Assembly: GCA_050305135.1 (NCBI GenBank)
Contig: JBNLET010000083.1
Location: 13,632-77,631, forward strand
DNA from: Cognatazoarcus sp050305135
Lineage (GTDB): Bacteria > Pseudomonadota > Gammaproteobacteria > Burkholderiales > Rhodocyclaceae
Length of the DNA stretch: 64,000 nucleotides
Reading direction: 5' to 3'
Below, piece by piece: positions 31,255-38,822 of this stretch (its first letter is position 1; the number at the start of each line of letters is the position of its first letter). The translations under genes and the position numbers were made by a program. A model generated the notes under the pieces. It did not search any database and was not told the DNA's origin. It saw only the letters and a list, made by a program, of their open reading frames with translations.

Positions 31255-32277
31255 TTATTGGAACTGGTCGAGGCTTACTTCGTCCTGTTCCAGTACCTCG
31301 GACGCATTGCCCACCAGCAGGGGGTCCGGTGCGCATGCGACCACCGGGTCCTTGTCCGGGTACTCGAGCTTCGACAGGAAGTGGCGCATGCAGTTCAATC
31401 GCGCGCGCTTCTTGTCGTCGGACTTGATCACCGTCCATGGCGCGTCGGCGGTGTCGGTGTGGAAGAACATGGCCTTCTTGGCTTCGGTGTAGTCGTCCCA
31501 GCGATCCAGCGACTGGATGTCGATCGGCGACAGCTTCCAGTGCTTGAGCGGATCGTCGCGGCGCGAGATGAAGCGCCGCAGCTGTTCTTCGCGGCTGACC
31601 GAGAACCAGTACTTGAACAGGTGGATGCCGCTGTTGACGAGCATGCGCTCGATCTGCGGCGTCTGGCGCATGAACTCCAGATAGTCGTGCGGGGTACAGA
31701 AGCCCATCACCCGCTCGACGCCGGCGCGGTTGTACCAGGAGCGGTCGAAGAACACGATCTCGCCGGCGGTCGGGAGATTCGAGACGTAGCGCTGGAAGTA
31801 CCACTGGCCCTGCTCGACGTCGGACGGCTTCTCCAGCGCGACCACGCGCGCACCGCGCGGATTCAGGTGCTCCATGTAGCGCTTGATCGTTCCGCCCTTG
31901 CCGGCCGCGTCGCGCCCCTCGAACAACAGCACCAGGCGCTGGCCGGTCCGCTTGACCCAGCTCTGCACCTTGAGCAGTTCGATCTGCAGTTCGGCCTTGC
32001 TCGCCTCGTACTCGCTGCGCCGCATCCGCTCGCCGTACGGGTAGTTCTTCGGCAGCGGCGCCCGGCCGCTGTCCTCCCAGCTGCCGTGCGGCGCCTCGGC
32101 GACCTTGGCGGCCATCGGCGAGTGGCTGATCTGCAGGATCTCGGCGGCGGCCCTGGCCTTTTGCGTTGGACCGGACCTGCGGTCGTAGACCTGCGGCGTC
32201 TCGTCCTGCGCCTCGGCCGCCTGCTTGCGGGCGGGGCTCTTGCGGATCGGCTGTCGCCCGGATCGGTTCGTGCTCAT
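31255..32277 (-). CDS. ppk2: Polyphosphate kinase 2 family protein
   Basis: The 340-residue product has the PPK2 P-loop VLLFEGRDAAGKGGTIKRYM, the lid and Walker B region EIVFFDRSWYNRAGVERVMG, and LKHWKLSPIDIQSLDRWDDY, all typical of PPK2 enzymes that transfer phosphate between polyphosphate and nucleoside di- or triphosphates. The charged 60-residue N-terminal extension fits the longer class I enzymes, which favour ADP, but substrate preference cannot be read from sequence alone. It is transcribed alone on the minus strand; no ppk1 is nearby. Confidence 0.93.
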   Translation of the reverse strand: MSTNRSGRQPIRKSPARKQAAEAQDETPQVYDRRSGPTQKARAAAEILQISHSPMAAKVAEAPHGSWEDSGRAPLPKNYPYGERMRRSEYEASKAELQIELLKVQSWVKRTGQRLVLLFEGRDAAGKGGTIKRYMEHLNPRGARVVALEKPSDVEQGQWYFQRYVSNLPTAGEIVFFDRSWYNRAGVERVMGFCTPHDYLEFMRQTPQIERMLVNSGIHLFKYWFSVSREEQLRRFISRRDDPLKHWKLSPIDIQSLDRWDDYTEAKKAMFFHTDTADAPWTVIKSDDKKRARLNCMRHFLSKLEYPDKDPVVACAPDPLLVGNASEVLEQDEVSLDQFQ

Positions 32278-32386
32278 GGCTTCCCTCTTGCTGTGGTCTG
32301 TTGTTCGAAATCGATGCCGCGGGAGATGGCAACTCCATTCCCAACGGCCGCAAGCGATCTGAATTTAGGACAGAGCGCCGTAAATG

Positions 32387-32398
32387 TGATAGCTATCA
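32387..32398. promoter_or_regulatory. 12-bp palindrome TGATAGCTATCA upstream of enoyl-CoA hydratase gene
   Basis: A perfect palindrome lies 25 bp before the GTG/ATG start region of the enoyl-CoA hydratase gene in a locally AT-rich leader. It is a candidate operator for a dimeric repressor (for example TetR or FadR type), but no cognate regulator gene is adjacent, so the assignment is speculative. Confidence 0.4.
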
Positions 32399-32422
32399 AT
32401 AACAACCTTCGAGGAGACGCGA

Positions 32423-33208
32423 GTGTCGGATTTCGTGCTTTATGAGCAGCAGGATGGCATCGTCACATTGACGCTCAACAATCCGGAGCAGCGCAACGCG
32501 CTGAGCAGCCAGGAACAGTGGGACGCACTGGCCGATGCCTGCCGCAGCGTGCAGCGGGACGATTCGGTCAAGGTGGTGATCCTGACCGGCGCCGGCCCGG
32601 CCTTCTGTGCCGGCGGCAACGTGAAGGACTTCAACGACAGGAAGGGCCTGGCGGAGGGGCCGCCGACGCAGATCCGGGAGAACTACCGGCGCGGCATCCA
32701 GCGCATTCCAATGGCGTTCTGGCGGCTCGACGTGCCGACCATTGCCGCGGTCAACGGCCCGGCCATCGGCGCCGGCTGCGACCTGGCATGCATGGCCGAC
32801 ATCCGGATCGCGTCCGAGAACGCCCGCTTCGCAGAGAGCTTCGTCAAGCTCGGGCTGATTCCCGGCGACGGCGGCGCCTGGTTCCTGCAGCGGGTGCTCG
32901 GCTATTCGCGCGCCGCGGAGCTGTCCTTCACCGGCGACATGATCGACGCGCGCATGGCGCGCGAGATCGGCCTGGTCAACCACGTCACCAAGCCCGAGCG
33001 CCTGCTCGAAGAGGCGCGACTGCTGGCCGGGCGTATCGCGGCCAATCCGGGCGGGGCGCTGCGGATGACCAAGCGGCTGATGCGCGAGGCGCAGCATGCG
33101 GGGCTGGAGACGATCCTCGAGATGTCGGCGGCCTACCAGGCCTTGACCCACACCTCCGAGGAGCACCACGCCGCGGTGGCGGAATTCCTCGCCAGCCGCA
33201 AGCGCTGA
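32423..33208 (+). CDS. Enoyl-CoA hydratase/isomerase family protein
   Basis: The 261-residue product is a crotonase-fold enzyme. The oxyanion-hole stretches are FCAGGNVKDF (near residue 64) and VNGPAIGAGCDLACMADIRIA, followed by FAESFVKLGLIPGDGGAWFLQRVLG. The Glu in FAESF and the acid in PGDGG occupy the usual catalytic region, consistent with hydration of a 2-enoyl-CoA, but crotonases vary widely in substrate. The start is preceded by GAGGAGACGCGAG, a good ribosome-binding site. No other beta-oxidation gene is adjacent, so the exact pathway is open. Confidence 0.88.
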   Translation: MSDFVLYEQQDGIVTLTLNNPEQRNALSSQEQWDALADACRSVQRDDSVKVVILTGAGPAFCAGGNVKDFNDRKGLAEGPPTQIRENYRRGIQRIPMAFWRLDVPTIAAVNGPAIGAGCDLACMADIRIASENARFAESFVKLGLIPGDGGAWFLQRVLGYSRAAELSFTGDMIDARMAREIGLVNHVTKPERLLEEARLLAGRIAANPGGALRMTKRLMREAQHAGLETILEMSAAYQALTHTSEEHHAAVAEFLASRKR

Positions 33209-33226
33209 AGCGGGTCCGGCGCTACC

Positions 33227-33742
33227 TCAGCCGTCGCCCAGCGTGATGTCGACCATCAGGTCGGCCGAGATGCGCTCGAGTTCCTGCTGCAGCCGGGTGC
33301 CGTCGAAATCGGCGCCGGCCAGCAGCTCGGCATCGGCGTGGAACAGCGTTTCGGAGGACATCGGCGCGCTGGCGGTGCGGGTCGCCAGCTTTTCCACGTT
33401 GACCGCATGGCGGGCCAGCACTGCCGACAGCTCGCTGACGATGCCGATCCGGTCGTGGCCCACCAGCGACAGCACGAAGCGCCTGCCGCCGGCCGGCTCG
33501 GCGGCCGCCTGCGAGGGTTCGACGATGACGCGCAGGTCGGGCAGCGAGGAGAGCGCCGCGATCAACTCCTCGCTGGCCGCCTCCGGCGCCTCGATCCGCA
33601 GCACGCCGGCGAACTTGCCGGCCAGGTGCGACAGCGAGGATTCGAGCCAGTTGCCGCCGCGGGCGCTGATGACGGCGGCGAGCTTGCCGACGAGACCGGG
33701 CCGGTCGTCGCCGATGATCGTGAGCACCAGGGTACGTGACAT
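33227..33742 (-). CDS. GcvR-like double ACT-domain regulator
   Basis: ATG 33742 yields 171 residues with two ACT-like domains: LVLTIIGDDRPGLVGKLAAVI at the N-terminus and FVLSLVGHDRIGIVSELSAVL from about residue 93. This matches GcvR-type proteins, which in E. coli bind glycine and antagonise GcvA to repress the glycine cleavage operon. A glycine dehydrogenase gene (gcvP) begins beyond the far end of this window (63614-64000), but it is 30 kb away. The gene is divergent from the MazG-like gene. Confidence 0.85.
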   Translation of the reverse strand: MSRTLVLTIIGDDRPGLVGKLAAVISARGGNWLESSLSHLAGKFAGVLRIEAPEAASEELIAALSSLPDLRVIVEPSQAAAEPAGGRRFVLSLVGHDRIGIVSELSAVLARHAVNVEKLATRTASAPMSSETLFHADAELLAGADFDGTRLQQELERISADLMVDITLGDG

Positions 33743-33871
33743 GGAGGGTTTGCCGGAATCGAGTGCAAGGCCCATTCTAGCGCGTCGCGGACGCCGCGGC
33801 CCGGCGATGCGGGCTGCAGCCGCGCCCGCCTGGCGGTATAGTCCGGGCCTTCGCATCCAACCGTCCTTGCC

Positions 33872-34261
33872 ATGAGCAGCGATCGCATCGCCGACCTGAC
33901 CCGAGCCGTGCTGGCCTTCCGCGACGAGCGGGACTGGGCCCAGTTCCATACCCTGCGCAAGCTGATCTGCTCGCTCAACCTCGAGGCGGCGGAACTGCTC
34001 GAGCACACCCAGTGGCTGGACGACGACGAGATCGATGCGCTGGCCGAGGACGCGGCGAGCCGCCAGGCGCTGGGCGAGGAATGCGCCGACGTGCTGCTGT
34101 ACCTGCTGCTGATCGCCGAGCGGGCCGGCATCGATCTGGCCGCCGCGACCCGCGACAAGCTGGCGAAGAACGCACGCCGCTATCCGGTCGCTCTGGCCCA
34201 TGGATCGCGCGAGAAATACACCCGTCTCAAAGGCGCCGCTCGCGACGCCGGGGAGGACTGA
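33872..34261 (+). CDS. MazG-like nucleotide pyrophosphohydrolase
   Basis: This 129-residue protein carries the all-alpha NTP pyrophosphatase motif ExxE-N-ExxD in NLEAAELLEHTQW and GEECADVLLYLLL, typical of MazG-like/RS21-C6 enzymes that hydrolyse (deoxy)nucleoside triphosphates, probably modified ones, to monophosphates. Its length fits single-domain members. It precedes the YaeQ gene by two bases, so the two form an operon, though a functional link is not known. Confidence 0.88.
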   Translation: MSSDRIADLTRAVLAFRDERDWAQFHTLRKLICSLNLEAAELLEHTQWLDDDEIDALAEDAASRQALGEECADVLLYLLLIAERAGIDLAAATRDKLAKNARRYPVALAHGSREKYTRLKGAARDAGED

Positions 34262-34263
34262 GC

Positions 34264-34800
34264 ATGGCGCTCAAAGCCACCATCTTCAAGGCGCTGCTGA
34301 ACGTCTCGGACCTGGACCGCCACTACTACGCCGAACACGCGCTGACGATTGCCCGCCACCCCTCCGAGACCGACGAGCGGATGATGGTGCGGCTGCTGGC
34401 CTTCGCACTGTTCGCCGACGAGCGCCTCGAATTCGGCCGCGGCCTGTCCAGCGAGGACGAGCCGGCCCTGTGGCTGCGCAACTACGACGGCAGCGTGCAA
34501 CTGTGGATCGAGGTCGGTCTACCGGACGAGCGAGTGCTGCGGCGCGCCTGCTCGCGCGCCGAACGGGTGGTGCTGTTCGCCTATGGCGGTCGCGCCGCGG
34601 ACGTCTGGTGGGACAACGTCGGCCCGGCGCTGACGCGCCTGGACAAGCTCGAGGTGATGCTGCTGCCGCCCGACTGCAAAGAGCCACTGGAGGCGCTGGT
34701 GGAACGCGGCATGCAGCTGCAGGCGACGATCGAGGATGGCGTGCTGTGGCTGGCGTCCGGCCGGGCCACGGTCGAAATCAATGCCGAGCGAAGGAAGTAG
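34264..34800 (+). CDS. yaeQ: YaeQ family protein
   Basis: ATG 34264 gives 178 residues, the usual size of YaeQ. The sequence MALKATIFKALLNVSDLDRHYY, HPSETDERMMVRLLAFALFA and GLSSEDEPALWLRNYDGSVQLWIEVGLPDE is unmistakable for this family, whose fold resembles PD-(D/E)XK nucleases with part of the catalytic set. An early claim that YaeQ compensates for RfaH was not upheld and its role is unknown. It is coupled to the MazG-like gene just upstream. Confidence 0.95.
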   Translation: MALKATIFKALLNVSDLDRHYYAEHALTIARHPSETDERMMVRLLAFALFADERLEFGRGLSSEDEPALWLRNYDGSVQLWIEVGLPDERVLRRACSRAERVVLFAYGGRAADVWWDNVGPALTRLDKLEVMLLPPDCKEPLEALVERGMQLQATIEDGVLWLASGRATVEINAERRK

Positions 34801-34809
34801 CCTGCGCGC

Positions 34810-35076
34810 TCAGGCAGTCTCGATGCGCACGATCAGGTCGCCCTCGTCGATCGGGTCGTTCTCCTCGACCAGCACCTCGCTGACCACGCCGTCGCAGGGT
34901 GAAGGAATGTCGAGGGCCACCTTGCCGGTCTCCAAGACGATCAGCGTGTCGTCGCGGCTCACCGGTTCACCGGCCGACACCAGTACGCTTTGCACGTAGA
35001 TCTCGCCCGAAGCGCAGGAACCGCAACTCTCCCAGCACTCGGGATACTTCGGTATTCGGACGTCGCGCAGGGTCAC
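34810..35076 (-). CDS. Stand-alone lipoyl/biotinyl-carrier domain protein with Cys cluster
   Basis: I prefer the GTG at 35076 (VTLRDVRIPKYPE), which has a GGGAG site 6 bases upstream, over ATG 35118; the product is then 88 residues. From ASGEIYVQSVLVSAGEPVS onward the chain is a complete biotinyl/lipoyl carrier fold, with the hairpin ETGKVALDIPSP carrying the Lys that would be modified (lipoyl-type ETxK rather than biotin-type MKM). Before it lies CWESCGSC, three closely spaced cysteines. It is a free-standing carrier: no 2-oxoacid dehydrogenase or carboxylase gene is adjacent. It follows cspA, separated by a terminator. Confidence 0.75.
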   Translation of the reverse strand: MTLRDVRIPKYPECWESCGSCASGEIYVQSVLVSAGEPVSRDDTLIVLETGKVALDIPSPCDGVVSEVLVEENDPIDEGDLIVRIETA

Positions 35077-35124
35077 GGTCGCTCCCGATGACGATGGATG
35101 GCCATTGCAGGCGGACAAACGTCA

Positions 35125-35151
35125 ACAAAAAACGCGGCCTCGGCCGCGTTT
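35125..35151 (-). terminator. Rho-independent terminator of cspA
   Basis: On the minus strand a GC-rich stem (AACGCGGCC, loop, GGCCGCGTT; plus-strand 35131-35150) is followed by a run of T residues (the AAAAAA at 35127-35132 on the plus strand). It lies 20 bp after the cspA stop codon and upstream of the lipoyl-domain gene, fitting a strong intrinsic terminator. Confidence 0.85.
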
Positions 35152-35169
35152 CTTCATGCCGCGAGCGAA

Positions 35170-35379
35170 TTACAGGGCGCGGATGTTGGCAGCCTGCAGG
35201 CCCTTCGGGCCCTGGCGCACTTCGAATTCGACGCGCTGATTCTCGGCCAGGGTCTTGAAACCGTTGGCTTGGATCTCACGGAAGTGAGCAAACACGTCTT
35301 CGCCACCCGCATCCGGCGTGATGAAGCCGAAACCCTTGGAATCGTTGAACCATTTAACGATACCGGTTTGAGTACTCAT
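35170..35379 (-). CDS. cspA: CspA-family cold shock protein
   Basis: The 69-residue product is a single cold-shock (OB-fold) domain with both RNA-binding motifs, KGFGFITP (RNP1) and DVFAHF (RNP2), and the usual GIVKWFNDSKGFGFI start. It binds single-stranded RNA/DNA and melts mRNA structure. The leader upstream (35380 to about 35520) is long and AT-richer than the surroundings, a feature of thermoregulated cspA mRNAs. A strong terminator follows at 35125-35151. Whether this copy is cold-induced or constitutive cannot be told. Confidence 0.97.
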   Translation of the reverse strand: MSTQTGIVKWFNDSKGFGFITPDAGGEDVFAHFREIQANGFKTLAENQRVEFEVRQGPKGLQAANIRAL

Positions 35380-35595
35380 GAATATGCATTCCTATAAAAA
35401 CAAATAGTTCGGGCGATGCCCGCTTGGCAGGAACGATCAAGAACGTAAGCCGGAGAAATCGGAGCGGGGCTCACCGGATCCGGCGCCCCGCGGAGAACAC
35501 CACAGACACACTGCTTGATACGACCGCCGCGACACGATACACGCTTTTTCAGCCGTGTGTGGAGAGAATCGCCGTTTTTTGCCGCTAGGGCGTGG

Positions 35596-35895
35596 TCATT
35601 TCGCCCAACGGTCGTGTCCGACGAACTCCTGCCAGTCGAGGAAGCCGTCCTGGTTCTTGTCGAACTGGGCGAAAGCCTGGCCCTTGAAAGGCGATACCGT
35701 GGCCACCTCCTCGCGGGTCAGCCGGCCGTCCTTGTCCTTGTCGGCTTCGTCGAATTGCTTCACGGCCTTTTCGTGCACCATGCGGGCGATCTCTCCGGGG
35801 CGGCCTTCCTGGTCCAGTTTCGGCACGATGGTCTGGGCAATTGCCGGCGCCGGCAGCAGGCAGGCCAGCAGCAGCGTCGCGAGAGTGGGGCGCAT
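35596..35895 (-). CDS. Secreted EF-hand calcium-binding protein
   Basis: ATG 35895 gives 99 residues with a signal peptide (MRPTLATLLLACLLPAPAIAQ). The mature part holds two EF-hand loops: DKDKDGRLTREE and DKNQDGFLDWQEF, each with Asp at positions 1, 3, 5, a Gly at 6 and Glu at 12. It is expected to bind calcium in the periplasm. Similar short EF-hand proteins are common in proteobacteria and their roles are mostly unknown. It is divergent from the RbgA-like GTPase gene with 98 bp between. Confidence 0.85.
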   Translation of the reverse strand: MRPTLATLLLACLLPAPAIAQTIVPKLDQEGRPGEIARMVHEKAVKQFDEADKDKDGRLTREEVATVSPFKGQAFAQFDKNQDGFLDWQEFVGHDRWAK

Positions 35896-35993
35896 CGGGA
35901 GATCCTGTCGTTCGAGGTGTTTCGTCGCTCGGGCCGGCGCGGCCGCCGGTCGATGAGATAATCGGCGCCGACGCACGCAAGCTTGAGACACCC

Positions 35994-36899
35994 ATGCCCA
36001 TCCAGTGGTTTCCCGGTCACATGAACTCGGCGCGCCGGCAGGCGGCCGAAGCGCTGGCACGGGTCGACGTCGTGATCGAAGTGGTGGATGCGCGATTGCC
36101 GCAGGCCAGCAGCAATCCAATGATCGCCGAACTGTGCGCCGGCCGCAGCCGGCCGCGGTTGAAGATCCTGAACAAGGTCGACCTGGCCGACCCGCAGGCC
36201 ACCGCCGACTGGCTCGCCTACTACAACCGGATGCCGGGCGTGCGCGCACTGGCCTTGTCGTGCCGGGTGATCGGCGAGGTGGCGCGGGTGCCGGATCTGT
36301 GCCAGCAACTGGCGCCCCATCGCAACGACGGCACCAAGCCGCTGCGGATGATGATCATGGGCATCCCGAACGTCGGCAAGTCGACGCTGATGAATGCGCT
36401 GCTGAAGCGCAAGGTCGCCAAGGTCGGCGACGAACCGGCCGTCACGAAGCAACAGCAGACGCTGGAGCTGGGCCGCCACCGCCGGCTGACCGATACGCCA
36501 GGCCTGATGTGGCCGAAGATCGAACACGACCTCGACGGCTACATGCTGGCCGCCAGCCACGCGATCGGCCGCAATGCGGTGATCGACGAGGAGGTGGCCG
36601 CGGTGCTCGGCGACCTCTTGCTGGCCCGCTACCCGGCGGCGGTGCGGGGCCGCTACCGGATCGACGCGGCGGGGGACGGCGTGGCCCTGGTCGAGGCCAT
36701 CGGCGAGCGGCGCGGCTGCCGGCTGAAGGGGGGACGGCTCGACCTCGAAAAGGCGGCCCGCATCCTGCTCGACGACTACCGCAGCGGCGCGCTGGGCCGC
36801 ATCAGCCTGGAAACGCCCGCCTCGCGGCAGCGCATGCTGGCGGCGGCTCAATGCGGCAGCGATGGCGAGGACGGCAGCGACTCGGCCGCCGCCAGCTGA
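35994..36899 (+). CDS. YlqF/RbgA-like ribosome biogenesis GTPase
   Basis: From ATG 35994 the product has 301 residues and begins MPIQWFPGHMNSARRQAAE, the family hallmark. It is a circularly permuted GTPase: G4 (LNKVDLAD, near residue 58) precedes G1 (GIPNVGKSTLMN, near 122) and G3 (DTPGLMWP, near 166). RbgA in Bacillus promotes late assembly of the 50S subunit; the proteobacterial members are less studied. The C-terminal extension GSDGEDGSDSAAAS differs from Bacillus RbgA. Its end overlaps the convergent unknown gene by 52 bp. Confidence 0.92.
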   Translation: MPIQWFPGHMNSARRQAAEALARVDVVIEVVDARLPQASSNPMIAELCAGRSRPRLKILNKVDLADPQATADWLAYYNRMPGVRALALSCRVIGEVARVPDLCQQLAPHRNDGTKPLRMMIMGIPNVGKSTLMNALLKRKVAKVGDEPAVTKQQQTLELGRHRRLTDTPGLMWPKIEHDLDGYMLAASHAIGRNAVIDEEVAAVLGDLLLARYPAAVRGRYRIDAAGDGVALVEAIGERRGCRLKGGRLDLEKAARILLDDYRSGALGRISLETPASRQRMLAAAQCGSDGEDGSDSAAAS

Positions 36900-37417
36900 G
36901 CGGCGAAATCGAGCGCGATCGACAGCTCCACCTCGACTTCGGCCTGCCGGCCCCGGGGCGGCTCGATCGGGCCCTGCACGGCCTGTTGCATGGCGTCGAA
37001 GAAGGCCGCGATCTGCAGCAGCGGCTGCTCGATGATGTCCAGCACCGCGTCGCATCTGACCGGGTCCGGGCCCAGCGCCGCGGCCACGTCGCGGTGTAGA
37101 CCGAGCACGTGGCCGATGCAGCCGTTCATCGCGTCGACCCGCAGGCGGACCTGACGCACCGGCACCACGCCGGGGCCGCCGAACACCACCTCGTGCAGTG
37201 CCTGCAGGGCATTCAGGCTGTGCAGGAAGGCCGTTTCGAGTTCGCCGGCCAGGCTGGCCCGGATCCACGGCCAACGGCGGCGCGCTTCGCCCGGCCGGCG
37301 CCGCTGCTCGGCCACCTTTTCCCTGATTCGGCGCGCTTCTTCCCCCAGCCGCAGCATCGTCAGCCGGATATCCGGCGTGCATGGCCGGGACTGGGGGTCG
37401 GTCTTGTGCTCAGCCAC
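36848..37417 (-). CDS. Uncharacterised helical protein, coupled to upstream Cys-rich gene
   Basis: I favour the GTG at 37417, whose first bases overlap the upstream stop as GTGGCTGA, giving 189 residues; an internal ATG at 37357 would shorten it to 169. The protein is soluble, rich in Ala, Arg and Glu, and predicted largely alpha-helical (VAEQRRRPGEARRRW, ALQALHEVVFG, DIIEQPLLQIAAFFDAMQQAV). I recognise no family or catalytic motif. Its 3' end overlaps the RbgA-like gene by 52 bp, and the codon use looks normal for the window. Confidence 0.6.
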   Translation of the reverse strand: MAEHKTDPQSRPCTPDIRLTMLRLGEEARRIREKVAEQRRRPGEARRRWPWIRASLAGELETAFLHSLNALQALHEVVFGGPGVVPVRQVRLRVDAMNGCIGHVLGLHRDVAAALGPDPVRCDAVLDIIEQPLLQIAAFFDAMQQAVQGPIEPPRGRQAEVEVELSIALDFAAQLAAAESLPSSPSLPH

Positions 37418-37643
37418 TTTGTCCGGGCTGCCGCACCGAAGGCAGCAGTTCCAGCCACTGGAACCAGCGGCCACAGGCATTGCGCAGGCTGCGGGGCGTG
37501 CCGTGCCAGGGACCCTCGAAGCATTCGCCGCGCACTTCATCGTGCTCGAACAAGACCTTGCCGGCCTCCGTTGCGACGACCCGCGGTCCGTGCCAGCGCT
37601 GGCAGGTGCAGCAGCGCCTCGCGTCGGCCTGGATTTCCGTCAT
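37410..37643 (-). CDS. Small cysteine-rich protein of unknown function
   Basis: ATG 37643 gives 77 residues. Five cysteines are spread as CCTC near residues 10-13, one in RGECFEG and one in RNACGRW, with conserved-looking aromatic residues (QRWHGPR, EGPWHG, RWFQWLELL). The pattern could bind zinc, but the spacing does not match a ribbon I can name. The stop overlaps the start of the next gene (GTGGCTGA), so the two are co-translated. Function unknown. Confidence 0.6.
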   Translation of the reverse strand: MTEIQADARRCCTCQRWHGPRVVATEAGKVLFEHDEVRGECFEGPWHGTPRSLRNACGRWFQWLELLPSVRQPGQSG

Positions 37644-37713
37644 CGGGCACCTCTCGTCTTGTGCGTCGCAATATTCTGCCGCGAAGTCCTGGCCGGTGCC
37701 AGCGGTGGGCGCC

Positions 37714-38091
37714 TCAGATGCCGGCGGGCTCCACCGCGCTGACGAACGTGATGGCGGCAAAGCTGCGCTTGAGCAGCTTGCTGTAGAAGTCCCGCATCAC
37801 TACGCCGTCCGGGAAACGCACGGTGCTGCCATCGACGAGCGGCGTCTTCGGCGCCGCCAGCCACAGGGCCTGATCGCCTTCCTGCACCTGCAGATAGGTG
37901 TATTGATTCGCATCCATGTGCTGCAGCACGCGGCCGCTGCGATACGGCAGCGGGCGATCGCCCTGCGGACGCATCATGCGCATCGCGTCGTCGGGCGTGG
38001 GGTGGCCCGGCGGCGGCGCCGCCGATGCCGACGCGGCCAGGCTCAGGCACAGTTGCGCCGCCAGGCAGCGGGTGAGCAGGGAGGTATTCAT
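37714..38091 (-). CDS. NrfJ-like periplasmic protein
   Basis: The 125-residue product has a signal peptide (LLTRCLAAQLCLSLAASASA). The mature part GRVLQHMDANQYTYLQVQEGDQALWLAAPKTPLVDGSTV, followed by MRDFYSKLLKRSFAAITFVSA, resembles the NrfJ/OB-like domain seen downstream of nitrite reductase and c-type cytochrome genes in other bacteria (segments like GYTYV and WAAAP with MxxFxSKxLxRxFxxIxFV). No heme motif is present. It is not adjacent to nrf genes here; the nearest cytochrome gene is 4.5 kb away. Function is unknown. Confidence 0.75.
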   Translation of the reverse strand: MNTSLLTRCLAAQLCLSLAASASAAPPPGHPTPDDAMRMMRPQGDRPLPYRSGRVLQHMDANQYTYLQVQEGDQALWLAAPKTPLVDGSTVRFPDGVVMRDFYSKLLKRSFAAITFVSAVEPAGI

Positions 38092-38172
38092 GTCGGTTGC
38101 GGGGCACGAGATCGTGCGGCAATGATGGCCCCGCGCCCACGGCCGCGCAAGCGGCCCCAGGGGGCCGCACGT

Positions 38173-38802
38173 TCAAGCCAGCCGGAAGCGGGCGGTGGCC
38201 TGCTGCAGCCGGACCGAGACTTCTTCGAGGGCCTGGGCCGATGCGGCCGTGCTGTTTTCCTCGCTTGCCGCGGCGATTTGTTCGACGCGCCGGGCGATGT
38301 CGTTGCTGGCCGTGGATTGCTCCTGCAGCCCGCTGGTGATCTCTTCCACCGAGGCCACCATGCTTGTGATGTCCTGCGTCGATTGCCCGGTCCGCTCGGC
38401 CAGCTTGCGCACGTCGCCGGCCCGGTCGGAGACGTGGGTGATCGAGACCGACATCTGCTCGACGCTGGCGGCCGACGAGGCCGACTGGGACTGTTCATCG
38501 GTCGCTGCGGCGATCTGCTGGGTGGTGGTGGACAGTTCTTCGCTCATGCCGGCGATGTTCTGGGCGTCGTCCTGCAGCTCTTTGACGATCGCGCGCAGGC
38601 TGTCCTGCATGCGTCCGCAGGCCGCCAGAAGCGCGGCGAACTCGTCGCGTCCGACGACCTCGATGGTGCCGCTCAGGTCGCCGTCGGCGATCCGCTGCGC
38701 GGCGTCGCGGGCCGAGGTCAGCGATCTGACGATGGGGGTGGCCATGCGCAGGTTGACGGCCGCCAGCGGGATCGCGACGGCGCCGAACGCCTGGCTGCTG
38801 GA
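38173..38802 (-). pseudogene. Decayed methyl-accepting chemotaxis protein remnant
   Basis: The frame is open from 38802, just after a TAG (38803-38805), to a stop at 38173; the only ATG is at 38745 (190 residues). The text begins in the end of a membrane helix and HAMP (ATPIVRSLTSARDAAQRIADG), then chemoreceptor heptads (VEQMSVSITHVSDRAGD) that jump directly to VRKLAERTGQSTQDITSMV. The conserved hairpin tip ([20 protein letters not shown] in intact receptors) is missing, and shorter in-frame gaps appear at SASSAASVEQ and ENSTAASAQALEE. The periplasmic sensor and first helix are also absent. It is best read as a gene fragment worn down by in-frame deletions. Confidence 0.8.
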
Positions 38803-38822
38803 CTATCGGCGGCTCCGCCGGC

